A DNA stretch of 64,000 nt from JAUWPO01 sp965603285 (lineage in GTDB: Bacteria; Chloroflexota; Anaerolineae; Anaerolineales; UBA4823), in NCBI GenBank assembly GCA_965603285.1, contig CBFDCK010000002.1:11916-75915 (forward strand), written 5' to 3'. Each line of letters starts with the position of its first letter. The stretch's first letter is position 1. The position numbers and the translations under genes were made by a program. This document shows positions 9,442 through 17,635 of this stretch, one piece after another. Below the pieces are notes generated by a model. The model saw only the letters and a list, made by a program, of their open reading frames with translations. It was not told the DNA's origin and ran no database searches.

Positions 9442-9710
9442 AGGACGATGCTATTCAAATAATAGGAACCTAATTAATATTTCTAGATGGATCCAATCAG
9501 TTTATATCAGATGTGCTAAAAATGTTTACAATATCTCAACGTCCGTATTAAAATAGGCGACGGTGAATCATAAACGATTATACAACCACTTGCAAGCGCA
9601 CACTCACAGAATAAGCTATAAATTCATCAATTGCTAATACATATTGATTAAATCATATTTGCCAATCATCGCTTATTATCAAGACGAAGCTATCGTACTA
9701 ACCAATTAAC

Positions 9711-9742
9711 AACCTGCCCATCTACATGAGCAGGTTATTTTT
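9711..9742 (+). terminator. Orphan plus-strand terminator-like hairpin
   Basis: AACCTGC (9711-9717) pairs with GCAGGTT (9730-9736), followed by ATTTTTATT. No plus-strand gene lies upstream, so it may close an unannotated small RNA or be a leftover. Confidence 0.5.
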
Positions 9743-9755
9743 ATTATTTGAAATT

Positions 9756-9787
9756 CAGGCGGTCCTGACAGGAATGAACCCATCTGG
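9756..9787 (-). repeat. Degenerate copy of the tRNA-Asp 3' end (possible att relic)
   Basis: This stretch aligns with 35225-35261, the 3' part of the intact tRNA-Asp, in the same orientation. The first 10 bases are identical (CAGGCGGTCC), and most of the acceptor and T-arm positions that follow match, with a few small gaps. Such a direct repeat at the far end of a block is what tRNA-targeted integration leaves behind; the degeneracy means this is a suggestion, not proof. Confidence 0.5.
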
Positions 9788-9859
9788 AATTAAATTTAGG
9801 GGATAGAAATCGGTGTCGGTGTTTGGACCTAATGTTTCAAAAAAAAGAGTCCATTTAGC

Positions 9860-9880
9860 GTGCTTGAGAGCACACTTTTT
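9860..9880 (+). terminator. Second orphan terminator-like hairpin
   Basis: GTGCT (9860-9864), a four-base loop and AGCAC (9869-9873), followed by ACTTTTT. Short stem; parent transcript unknown. Confidence 0.35.
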
Positions 9881-9916
9881 CTGTTTTACAAAATGCTCGC
9901 TTTTGTTTTTTAGTAG

Positions 9917-10080
9917 TTATCGGTCATACTCGTAGTATGCAAATACTTCATATTCAGTTGCCTGCCAGGTAAGTGTATCTCCTTGCGGGGTGATTGTGCC
10001 AGCACGTACATTGATGCTCCCTAAATCCACGCTAACATAAACACCATTTGTATAATTCGTATGTATTCTTGATCGCTTTT
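9917..10080 (-). pseudogene. Relic of a C-terminal coding segment, family not recognised
   Basis: The minus strand reads through about 50 codons ending in TEYEVFAYYEYDR and a stop, with a beta-strand-like pattern (YVSVDLGSINVRAG). It has no start codon or ribosome site and lies beyond the ROK terminator. The last 24 bp (around 9922-9950) closely match a stretch near 15416-15440, so both are probably remnants of related genes. Confidence 0.35.
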
Positions 10081-10087
10081 TTGTTTC

Positions 10088-10111
10088 AAAAAGCCCTGAT
10101 CTTCGGGGCTT
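10088..10111 (-). terminator. Intrinsic terminator after the ROK gene
   Basis: On the minus strand AAGCCC and GGGCTT flank a 9-nt loop and are followed by a five-T run. Confidence 0.7.
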
Positions 10112-10117
10112 TGATCT

Positions 10118-11083
10118 TTATTTAAGGCTTTCAACTGCCCACATTGCTGCACCGATTACCCCTGCGTTTCCACCCAGTTGGGCTTGAAGAACTTCGACTT
10201 GTCCCACTGGCATGATAGTCACCCTCTCACGGAGTGTGCGCCGAATTGGCGCCAGAATTGGTTCACCAATTTGGGCCACTCCACCGGCAATTACGATCTT
10301 GCGCGGTCCAATCGAAACGCAGACATTGGCAACCGCGATACCAATGTAGAATCCAGCATCTTCGATGATGGTCTGTGCTATTTCATCACCTTGCGCGGCG
10401 GCTTGGGCAATTACCCCGGGGGAAATTTTGTTAAGATCGTAATCTACCAACTCACCAATGATAGTGGTGCGACCCTGACAGACAGCTTTTATGCCATTAG
10501 CGGAAATCGTTGAGCCAGATGCATATGCTTCCAGACAACCGCGGTTGCCGCAACCGCAAGTAGGTCCATTGTAATCAATGATCTGGTGTCCCAATTCGCC
10601 GCCCGTACCACCAATACCTAGGTGTAAGCGACCATTAATGACCAATCCACCGCCAATCCCAGTTCCAATCGCGAAGCAAGCCATCGTATCGACACCTCTG
10701 CCAGCGCCAAAGCACCATTCCCCATAAGTGATTGCACGCGCATCGTTGATTATTGCCGTTGGCAACCCGGTGTAGTCAGCAATCGTGTCTCTTAAAGGCA
10801 CCTCAGGCCAGGTTCCTGGCAGATTAGGCAATAAGAGCGTAAATCCACGTTCAAGGTCCAGCACTCCCGGCACACCGATGCCAATGCAGCGGATGTCCTT
10901 TTTTGACAGGTCACCATCATTGACGACTTGCTCAATTAGCGCGCCCATGCGCGCCATCACGGCAGCATGACCTTCGCGCGCAAGGGTTGGGGTGGATCGC
11001 AGGTGATACACCTGCCCGCTTTCCAGATCGACAATTCCGGCGCGCAGGTTGGTACCACCCAGATCACAACCGATTATCTTCAT
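10118..11083 (-). CDS. ROK-family sugar kinase (glucokinase-like)
   Basis: A protein of about 321 residues of the ROK family, which phosphorylates hexoses or amino sugars with ATP. The phosphate motif DLGGTN lies at residues 7-12, the catalytic Asp lies in INDARAITYGEW, and the structural zinc motif CGCGNRGCLEAY is complete, as in active ROK kinases. I chose the ATG at 11081-11083 because it starts the canonical MKIIGCDLGGTN; an upstream in-frame ATG (11110) would add nine residues lying within the preceding gene. It begins 2 bp after the stop of the isomerase gene, so translational coupling is likely. Last gene of the minus-strand catabolic operon. Confidence 0.88.
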   Translation of the reverse strand: MKIIGCDLGGTNLRAGIVDLESGQVYHLRSTPTLAREGHAAVMARMGALIEQVVNDGDLSKKDIRCIGIGVPGVLDLERGFTLLLPNLPGTWPEVPLRDTIADYTGLPTAIINDARAITYGEWCFGAGRGVDTMACFAIGTGIGGGLVINGRLHLGIGGTGGELGHQIIDYNGPTCGCGNRGCLEAYASGSTISANGIKAVCQGRTTIIGELVDYDLNKISPGVIAQAAAQGDEIAQTIIEDAGFYIGIAVANVCVSIGPRKIVIAGGVAQIGEPILAPIRRTLRERVTIMPVGQVEVLQAQLGGNAGVIGAAMWAVESLK

Positions 11084-11084
11084 A

Positions 11085-11999
11085 TTATTTAATGTAAGGA
11101 CGCAGCACATCGCGGGACAATAAGAAACCTCGCTTGATTAAATCTTCGGTCTTTTCGAAAGCACGGTCCTCATGTTCGATGCTGATGACGTAATCGTAGC
11201 CAACCCGGTAAAGCGCAGATATGAATTTGCCCCAATCGATATCGCCTAAACCGGGCAAGCGGGGTATCTGCCAGCCCATCCCTTGAGAAAGTACACCATT
11301 TTGGTAGAGACCCTCATGGTCAATCTCCATGTCCTTGGCGTGGACATGAAAAATCTTATCCCTGAACTCGTAGACCACGCGTTGGTAATCGATCATCTGC
11401 AAGATCAGGTGTGAGGGGTCAAGATTCAAGCCAAAGTTATCATCGGGAATAATCTCCCACATTTTCTTCCAAATTGCAGGAGAACTGGCAAGGTTATTTC
11501 CGCCGGGCCATTCGTCGCAAGAGAAGATCATGGGACAATTTTCGATGGCGATATTGACTTGGTGCTCAGCACCAAATTTAACAATCGGGGGCCAGATTTC
11601 AGCAAAATCTTCCAAATTTTCTGGTAAGGTCTTATTCTTATCCTTGCCCACGAAAGTTCCCACGATAGGCACTTCAAGCAGTTCCGCTGCCAGGATGACT
11701 TTCTTGAGATGCCCAATAACCACATCGCGGTGTGCGGGGTCCGGGTGCATGGGGTTGGGGTAGTAACCTAAAGATGAGATTAACAGTCCGTAATCTTTCA
11801 AGACAGCATGAACTTCTTTTGCTTGGGCTACATCAAAATCGTTCAAATCGATGGTGGTAATACCGGCGTAGCGGCGAGCGGCTTTTTCGAGCGGCCAGCA
11901 AGCGATCTCCAATGTTTCAAAGCCACTTTCAGCAGACCAGGCTGCTACTTCTTCGAGTGGTTTGCCAGGAAATGCTGCAGTGAAAATTCCAAGTTTCAT
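11085..11999 (-). CDS. Sugar phosphate isomerase/epimerase (xylose isomerase-like TIM barrel)
   Basis: A 304-residue AP endonuclease 2-type TIM barrel of the kind found in sugar isomerases and epimerases (IolE, IolI, tagatose epimerase relatives). Probable metal ligands are visible in order: Glu in VNIAIENCPM, Asp and His in LNLDPSHLI, His in FHVHAKDME and the terminal Glu in VISIEHED. The spacing matches the divalent-metal site of the family. Shine-Dalgarno GGAGG sits 7 nt before ATG. It lies between a Gfo/Idh/MocA dehydrogenase and a ROK kinase; a paralogue in the mirrored operon starts at 17636. Substrate unknown. Confidence 0.85.
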   Translation of the reverse strand: MKLGIFTAAFPGKPLEEVAAWSAESGFETLEIACWPLEKAARRYAGITTIDLNDFDVAQAKEVHAVLKDYGLLISSLGYYPNPMHPDPAHRDVVIGHLKKVILAAELLEVPIVGTFVGKDKNKTLPENLEDFAEIWPPIVKFGAEHQVNIAIENCPMIFSCDEWPGGNNLASSPAIWKKMWEIIPDDNFGLNLDPSHLILQMIDYQRVVYEFRDKIFHVHAKDMEIDHEGLYQNGVLSQGMGWQIPRLPGLGDIDWGKFISALYRVGYDYVISIEHEDRAFEKTEDLIKRGFLLSRDVLRPYIK

Positions 12000-12022
12000 A
12001 ATTTATCCTCCAATAATATTAA

Positions 12023-13183
12023 TCAGATGGTGACATCAACCCACTCACCTTCTTTGGCGCTGTGTTCAATTGCCTCACAGAGCACCTGCTCGTAGTGTCC
12101 ATCGGCAAAAGTGGGGAAATCTGTCGGGGCAGAATAATCTCCTGCTAAGATGTAGTTATAAACTTTGTTGTATAGTTGCTTGAAAGTATCTGGAAAGCCC
12201 TCATTGTGACCGCCGGGATAAGAAGCGGTGGTACGCGCTTCTGGAGAGAGCAGCGAGGGATCTTTCATCAAAACCTGGTTTGGTTGTGAGCGATGCCCGA
12301 TCCATAATTCGTTGGGGCGTTCCCCATTCCAAACCAATGAGGATAGCGAGCCATTGATCTCAAAGAAAATGCGATTCTTGCGACCAGAGCTGATCTGTGA
12401 AACCGTCAAAATACCGCGGGCGCCATTTTCGTAATGCAGCAGCACGCTGGCATAATCTTCGGTGTGGATCGGTTTATCTTCGTAATCTTCAGGGGGCAAT
12501 AATTTTCCGGTGAACGTTTCCAATGGTTTGAGTGGTTTCTTGCGAATTGGGTGGAAGGTCTTGAAATCGGCGTAAACTTCTTTGACTTTCAGACCAGTGA
12601 TAAAGGTCATCAGATCCAACCAGTGGGAACCAATATCCCCAATGGCGCGCAGCGTACCACCTAGCTCAGGCTCCAGCCGCCAATTCCAATCTGTAGGCAG
12701 CAGCAGCCAATCCTGAAGATAAGAACCTTGCAAGATGAAAATATCGCCCAAATCACCGTTTTGAACCATTTGGCGAGCTTGCTGTGCCATCGGGTAGAAG
12801 CGGATATTGAAGTTAATGACATTGACCAATTCTGTCTTCCGCGCAATTTTGACCAGATCGGCGGATTCCTGGCTGTTCATCGCCAGGGGTTTCTCACAAA
12901 CGACATGCTTCCCGGCCTCCAGAGCAGCTTTGGCATGGGGGTAGTGTAAGTAGTTGGGGGTTGCCAGATGAATCACGTGAATATCTGGATCAGCCAGCAT
13001 CTTTTCATAAGATGGATAGGCTTTTGTTATGCCTAATTCTGCAGCTTTATCCGATGCTAATTCTGTAGTCGCCTCCGCCAAACCGATCACCCGCACATTA
13101 TTTCGGCGCAACGCCTCCAGATGGGCTGGGCCGATGAATCCGGTGCCGACAATGCCAACATTGAGAGAATTTTTATCGATCAT
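12023..13183 (-). CDS. Gfo/Idh/MocA family oxidoreductase
   Basis: A 386-residue NAD(P)-dependent sugar or polyol dehydrogenase. An N-terminal Rossmann fold (VGIVGTGFIGPAHLEAL, residues 9-25), the catalytic dyad segment CEKPLA near residue 97, and a C-terminal alpha/beta substrate domain with GDIGSHWLDLMTF near residue 182 are all present. AAG-GAG type ribosome site precedes the ATG. Operon order on the minus strand is oxidoreductase (13986), aldolase (13235), this gene, isomerase, ROK kinase. Likely oxidises one carbon of the imported sugar; the substrate cannot be deduced. Confidence 0.9.
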   Translation of the reverse strand: MIDKNSLNVGIVGTGFIGPAHLEALRRNNVRVIGLAEATTELASDKAAELGITKAYPSYEKMLADPDIHVIHLATPNYLHYPHAKAALEAGKHVVCEKPLAMNSQESADLVKIARKTELVNVINFNIRFYPMAQQARQMVQNGDLGDIFILQGSYLQDWLLLPTDWNWRLEPELGGTLRAIGDIGSHWLDLMTFITGLKVKEVYADFKTFHPIRKKPLKPLETFTGKLLPPEDYEDKPIHTEDYASVLLHYENGARGILTVSQISSGRKNRIFFEINGSLSSLVWNGERPNELWIGHRSQPNQVLMKDPSLLSPEARTTASYPGGHNEGFPDTFKQLYNKVYNYILAGDYSAPTDFPTFADGHYEQVLCEAIEHSAKEGEWVDVTI

Positions 13184-13234
13184 TCAACACTCCTTGATAA
13201 AACCTAACTGAGGGATATCTTTAGCAAGTAAAGG

Positions 13235-13981
13235 TTAGTAAGCTCCGGGATCTGAGTCATGTGGGGTTTCTATCTCCTGGTCATCTTGCTGAATTTTGAA
13301 TGTATCCAGGATCAAAGCGGTAGCGGTAGCACCACAGCGTGTGACACCCGCATCGATGACTTCGAGCAATGCGGGCAGTGTACGAACCCCACCGGCGGCC
13401 TTCACCTGCACTTTTTCGCTGACATTGGCCCGCATCAGGCGCAGATCATCAAGCGTTGCCCCGCTCGGTGCGAAACCCGTGGAAGTTTTTACCCAATCAG
13501 CCCCGGCTTCTTCACACAATTTACAAGCAGTCACTTTTTCTTCATCGGTGAGATAAGCATTCTCTAAGATAACTTTAACTTTCACCCCACGTGCATGGGC
13601 AACATCACAAACTGCTTTTATATCCTCGCGCACATAGTTATATTTTCCAGAACGTAATTGGCCGATATTGAGAACCATATCCAGTTCCTTAGCACCCTCA
13701 TCCATGGCCAATTCAGCCTCAACCACCTTGACAGCAGTCAGGTTGCTCCCATGCGGGAATCCCACAACCGTGCTGACCAACACATCCGAATCTTTAAGCA
13801 CTTCAGCAGCCAGATTGACATGGCAAGGTTTTACACAAACCGTCGCAACATGGTAACGGTGAGCCAGTTCGCACCCTTCAATAATATCTGTTTCGATTAA
13901 TTCAGGTTTGAGTAGAGAATGGTCTATAACCTTGGCGAGTTGTTCATACGTAATCGTCTTACTATTTAGTGCGGTTGTCAT
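13235..13981 (-). CDS. deoC: Deoxyribose-phosphate aldolase (DeoC family), canonical copy
   Basis: A 248-residue class I aldolase that reversibly splits 2-deoxyribose 5-phosphate into acetaldehyde and glyceraldehyde 3-phosphate in well-studied members. Key residues are intact: IDHSLLKPE near the N-terminus, ELDMVLNIG, the Schiff-base lysine in WVKTSTGFAPSGAT, and the second lysine plus phosphate loop VKAAGGVRT. The start at 13981 is chosen for the GGAAAC site; an upstream extension would overlap the oxidoreductase gene. It sits 4 bp after that gene. Its placement between two sugar dehydrogenases, without nucleoside genes, suggests sugar catabolism rather than deoxynucleoside salvage. Confidence 0.92.
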   Translation of the reverse strand: MTTALNSKTITYEQLAKVIDHSLLKPELIETDIIEGCELAHRYHVATVCVKPCHVNLAAEVLKDSDVLVSTVVGFPHGSNLTAVKVVEAELAMDEGAKELDMVLNIGQLRSGKYNYVREDIKAVCDVAHARGVKVKVILENAYLTDEEKVTACKLCEEAGADWVKTSTGFAPSGATLDDLRLMRANVSEKVQVKAAGGVRTLPALLEVIDAGVTRCGATATALILDTFKIQQDDQEIETPHDSDPGAY

Positions 13982-13985
13982 TATG

Positions 13986-15071
13986 CTAGTTTCCTTGTTT
14001 CCATAAATCGATTGGTTTTGCTGCCGTTGGCGGGTCATATGGAAAGATAATTTTGCGCCCCTCCCCGGCTGACTGGTAGGCAGCATAAATGATTTTCAAT
14101 ACTTCACGGCCGTCCTGACCTGTTTCCATACAAGTTTCCTTACCGAGCACACAATTGATGAAATGCTGCATTTCCTGCGGGAAACCGTAGTTCCAAATCT
14201 CTTCGAACATGGTGAAGGTATAGCCTTTAGTGGCGCCGGATTTTTCTACAGCATAACCATAACCTTCTTCGGAGTAAGTGAGCAGTGAACTTCCACGTAA
14301 GAGATCTGCGCGGGTGTGGCCTTTCACCCCATAAATCTCACAGCGATCATCAACGCCGCCACCTTTAGCCCAACTATTTTCCAGCATAGCGACTTTTCTA
14401 TCCTCGTATTCGACGATTGTATAAGAATGATCTTCACCTTCAGTGCGATCCTGATGGATATATGTATCCATGAAAGCAGTGACGCTTTTGACTTTAGGCT
14501 TGCCTAACACCCAGCGAGTATACTCGATGGAGTGACAGCCCATATCCATCATTACGCCGCCCCCAGAGCGATTCACATCCCAAAACCAGGGCATGTGTGG
14601 TCCAGGGTGCTCCTCAGACTGTTTAGCGAGGAACGGCTCCCCAATTGCACCCTCGTCAATTAGAGTCTTCGCCCGAACATACTTAGGCGCGAAGAGCAGC
14701 TCCTCTGCGTACATCAAGAGAACCCCAGCCTGATTGCAGGTCTCGATCATCTCATCAGCCTCTTCCAGGGTGACGCAGAGCGGTTTTTCAATTATGACGT
14801 GTTTTCCAGCTTTAGCAGCATCTACGGTCACTTGGCAATGCAGGTCGTTGGGAATTCCCACAACTACAACATCGATATCTTTGTCTTCCAACATTTCGCA
14901 GTGGTCACGATAAGCATCAGGAATGCCGCGTTCTTTAGCAAAAGTTTCAGCATTATTGGGGCTTACCACGGCAACCACTTCGGCGTTATGCACCCAATCT
15001 TTGATAGCAGCATAGTGGATATCGCTAACAAACCCCGCACCGACCATACCAACTTTTACTTTTTTGCTCAT
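13986..15071 (-). CDS. Gfo/Idh/MocA family oxidoreductase
   Basis: A 361-residue NAD(P)-dependent dehydrogenase with Rossmann motif VGMVGAGFVSDIH (residues 7-19), catalytic IIEKPL near residue 93 and GGGVMMDMGCHSIEY near residue 170. It shares the segment HPGPH.PWF.D with the protein encoded at 27792, so those two belong to the same subfamily, distinct from the 12023 and 18628 proteins. Strong AGGAG site. First gene of its minus-strand run after a 504-bp gap containing gene relics. Confidence 0.9.
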   Translation of the reverse strand: MSKKVKVGMVGAGFVSDIHYAAIKDWVHNAEVVAVVSPNNAETFAKERGIPDAYRDHCEMLEDKDIDVVVVGIPNDLHCQVTVDAAKAGKHVIIEKPLCVTLEEADEMIETCNQAGVLLMYAEELLFAPKYVRAKTLIDEGAIGEPFLAKQSEEHPGPHMPWFWDVNRSGGGVMMDMGCHSIEYTRWVLGKPKVKSVTAFMDTYIHQDRTEGEDHSYTIVEYEDRKVAMLENSWAKGGGVDDRCEIYGVKGHTRADLLRGSSLLTYSEEGYGYAVEKSGATKGYTFTMFEEIWNYGFPQEMQHFINCVLGKETCMETGQDGREVLKIIYAAYQSAGEGRKIIFPYDPPTAAKPIDLWKQGN

Positions 15072-15575
15072 GGGATACTCCTAAACAATATAAATTCCTT
15101 TGAAATAAATATCCGAAACCGCGCTGACGTCCATAAATTGGGATGAGGACAAGTTGTGATTCTCTAGTGAACACCACGATCAGGGACTTTGCGAACGCCT
15201 TTATGGACCATTCACGCTCATTTATCCCAAAATTTTCTTCGCCACACCTCTGCCAGAGCTACCTCTGATCCGATTAGAAACTGCAACTCATGGTCTTACA
15301 CAGCTTGGTACAACCCATCGGAATTATGGATGTTTCGAACAAGGTTAACCCGTCTTGACAATAGTCTTCAGCGGCATAGAATCTAGAGACCTTTCCAATT
15401 TTACCCGATATTCTCCCGTAGTATGTAAATATTTCATACCAAATGATATCCCCAGATATTTGGTATTCTGCAAACTCGTTTTAGGCCAAAATCCCCTGGC
15501 TGTATCTTTATTACTGCAAATCGATCCGTTTGTAATAGTTGTAAAGTCCGGCATCGCGCATTTCAGCGAAAGCTA
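15072..15575. other. 504-bp gap with degraded coding fragments
   Basis: No intact gene. On the minus strand, near 15075-15145, a short frame reads FMDVSAVSDIYFKG and resembles a relic at 35367-35514 (FMELISHGEVSDLYIEG). Near 15416-15440 is the 24-bp stretch shared with the relic at 9917. These look like remains of deleted genes between the two kinase and oxidoreductase genes. Confidence 0.4.
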
Positions 15576-16541
15576 TCAAAGATTGAGAGTGTCTCTAGTA
15601 ATCAATATAGCGCCAACCAGCACGATCGAATCTCCCAATTCACACTTACCGATCTTATAGTTTTTATGGCTGCTTATGAATTCATATTTCTGCGCATATT
15701 TTTTGATCGGCTCGATCAGCAGATCTCCCATATTCGATACTCCGCCACCAATTGCAATCACTTCCACATTCACCAAGCAAAGCATATTCGCGAGTCCCAA
15801 ACCCATTGAATAAGCAATCAGATCGATCTCTTTTAATGCGAATTCATCACAGGCGCGTGCCGCCTCCACCAGCTTGCGAGCATCGATAGCCTGGGCATCC
15901 CCGCCGGCCAACTCCATCAGGAACGAGTCATGGGGGACATATTTTGCCGTTCGCAAACGTTCTTCAATCGCCCAACCCGAACACAGGTTTTCTATCTTTT
16001 CGGGTTTGCCCGGCTGGTCATGGGTCCAATCCGGCACATAAGTTTGCCCAAATTCTCCAGCGCCATATCCTTGACCATCATACAACTGTCCATTAATTAC
16101 AATTCCGCCACCTACTCCGCTGCCCATATTGGTATAAAAGAAATATCGACTACCAACGCCGCTGCCATTGTTATATTCCCCCCAAGTAGCTGCATTCGAA
16201 TCATTGGCGATGACGGTTGGCAAGTTGAACTTCTCCTCAAACCAGGCTTTTAACGGAAAACCGCTCCAGCCGGGTATCTGCACCGATTTCAAAACTTCGC
16301 CCTTAGCAGAATCGATCGGTCCGCCAAACCCACAGCCCAGCGCAACCAATTCTCCTTTCAGGTCACTAACTCTGGAAAACATCGCCGGTATATGGTCTTC
16401 AAGCCATTCCTGGATGCCTCGAGCGCCCGCATCGACATTCACTCTTCCCTGGTGTGTGTCAAGAATTTCACCATCACGGGAACTGATCGCTAATTGAAGC
16501 TTGGTACCCCCGATTTCTACACCCAATATATATTTTTCCAT
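15576..16541 (-). CDS. ROK-family protein lacking the canonical zinc motif
   Basis: A protein of about 321 residues with the ROK phosphate motif (VEIGGTKLQLAIS) and the catalytic Asp region (VIANDSNAATWGEY), so kinase activity is plausible. The usual cysteine-rich zinc site after the GxxGExGH segment is missing: the region reads GAGEFGQTYVPDW and then NLCSGW, with one Cys only. This may change stability or substrate choice. The start at 16541 is favoured by GGAG nine nt upstream. No helix-turn-helix is present, so it is not a NagC-type repressor. It is transcribed divergently from the GntR gene and shares its control region. Confidence 0.82.
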   Translation of the reverse strand: MEKYILGVEIGGTKLQLAISSRDGEILDTHQGRVNVDAGARGIQEWLEDHIPAMFSRVSDLKGELVALGCGFGGPIDSAKGEVLKSVQIPGWSGFPLKAWFEEKFNLPTVIANDSNAATWGEYNNGSGVGSRYFFYTNMGSGVGGGIVINGQLYDGQGYGAGEFGQTYVPDWTHDQPGKPEKIENLCSGWAIEERLRTAKYVPHDSFLMELAGGDAQAIDARKLVEAARACDEFALKEIDLIAYSMGLGLANMLCLVNVEVIAIGGGVSNMGDLLIEPIKKYAQKYEFISSHKNYKIGKCELGDSIVLVGAILITRDTLNL

Positions 16542-16674
16542 CTGATATGCTCCATCTTTTATATTATGCCCTGAAAAACATGTCATTCGGTTTGGCTGCA
16601 TCCAAATCAGATATGGATAGCACATATTCCAATTATTTGTACGGTCAAACTAGCACTTATTGTTTCATTGCCCC

Positions 16675-16690
16675 ATAGATACGGATATAT
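16675..16690. promoter_or_regulatory. Candidate GntR operator, copy 1
   Basis: ATAGATACGGATATAT, a direct repeat of copy 2 with one mismatch, containing the half-sites ATAC-4-ATAT. It lies upstream of the predicted minus-strand promoter of the ROK gene. Confidence 0.5.
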
Positions 16691-16714
16691 ACTGCTATTT
16701 TCTGCCTTATTGGC

Positions 16715-16743
16715 TTGACAAAGGCGAAATTTGCCATTATTAT
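16715..16743 (+). promoter_or_regulatory. Promoter of the GntR gene
   Basis: Consensus TTGACA (16715-16720), a 17-bp spacer and TATTAT (16738-16743). The predicted transcript start (about 16750) falls inside operator copy 2. Confidence 0.6.
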
Positions 16744-16746
16744 AAA

Positions 16747-16762
16747 ATAGATACGGATGTAT
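16747..16762. promoter_or_regulatory. Candidate GntR operator, copy 2
   Basis: ATAGATACGGATGTAT, containing the inverted repeat ATAC-GGAT-GTAT, placed immediately downstream of the -10 box. Binding here would block transcription initiation, giving autorepression. Center-to-center distance to copy 1 is 72 bp. Confidence 0.55.
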
Positions 16763-16811
16763 AACTAGGTGATTCCACCTTCAAGATTATATCAAGGATT
16801 TGGAGAGCGGA

Positions 16812-17579
16812 ATGCAATTCAGACAAAAAAGCGTTGAAGATATTGGCATCAAATCTGTAGATGAAAATAGCCCCATCCCGTTTTATCAACAGGTGCATAT
16901 GGATCTATTGAATCTGTTGCAATCGGGTAAACTTCAGCCTGGAGATATGCTCCCCACTGAAAAAATACTCAGCGAAGCCTATCGTGTTGGTCGCCAAACT
17001 CTCCGTGAAGCCGTTACACGCTTGGTAAATGAAAATTTGCTGGAACGAACGCAGGGGCGCGGCACCGTCGTTTTGGCGGGTCAAAACCGCTTGAAATTCT
17101 TTTTGGATCGCAGCTTTGCCAAACAGATGATCGAAATGGGGTTAACCCCGCATTCCGAAGTTTTGCGTATCAATAGAGGACATATAGATGAAACTTCTCC
17201 CTCTTCCCTACACAGCAAAATAGGGAGCAATTCCTTAGAATTGATCCGCCTCCGTTTTGGGGATGACACCCCCATCGGCGTGCAGTATACAACCATCATC
17301 ACCGACGCATGTCTGGAGTTAGGTGATGAGGATTTCGAAAAAGAATCATTGTACAGCTTGCTGCTGACCAAATACCGATTGTTAATCACCAGGATTGACC
17401 ACGTGGTCAGTGCCGTACTGGCTGATGAATGGCACAAATCCTTATTGAAATTTTCTGGGACTGCCCCCTTGCTGTTGGTTCATACGACTGCATACCTTGA
17501 TAACGGTGAGCCTATCGAGGCTTCCACCAGTTACTACAAAGCGGATAAATATGAATTCAGTGTTATTCAGAAATACTGA
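16812..17579 (+). CDS. GntR family transcriptional regulator (HutC/UTRA type)
   Basis: A 255-residue regulator. The N-terminal winged helix (roughly residues 20-85) reads PFYQQVHMDLLNLLQSGKL, then MLPTEKILSEAYRVGRQTLR and the wing ERTQGRGTVV. The C-terminal UTRA domain binds an effector, usually a sugar phosphate or related metabolite. The start is set at the ATG preceded by GGAG at 16802; a TTG four codons upstream overlaps that site and is unlikely. It sits at the hub of two divergent catabolic gene sets and has two operator-like repeats in front of it, so it is the likely local regulator, derepressed by a pathway intermediate. Confidence 0.9.
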   Translation: MQFRQKSVEDIGIKSVDENSPIPFYQQVHMDLLNLLQSGKLQPGDMLPTEKILSEAYRVGRQTLREAVTRLVNENLLERTQGRGTVVLAGQNRLKFFLDRSFAKQMIEMGLTPHSEVLRINRGHIDETSPSSLHSKIGSNSLELIRLRFGDDTPIGVQYTTIITDACLELGDEDFEKESLYSLLLTKYRLLITRIDHVVSAVLADEWHKSLLKFSGTAPLLLVHTTAYLDNGEPIEASTSYYKADKYEFSVIQKY

Positions 17580-17635
17580 TATTCTCAAGAGCAATATCCT
17601 AACCTTAAAAAAGTCTACTAATAAAGGAGTGCAAA

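Larger units (their letters stand above)
9442..10117. other. 676-bp intergenic region with terminators, a tRNA relic and a gene relic
   Basis: No intact gene is visible. The stretch contains two plus-strand hairpins without an obvious parent gene, a degenerate copy of the tRNA-Asp 3' end (9756-9787), a minus-strand coding relic (9917-10080) and the terminator of the ROK gene (10088-10111). I take it to be the left edge of the accessory block. Confidence 0.6.

Noticed and set aside
10083..10117. Readthrough extension of the ROK gene into the following in-frame relic
   Set aside because: A clear terminator hairpin follows the ROK stop, and ROK proteins normally end where this one does.
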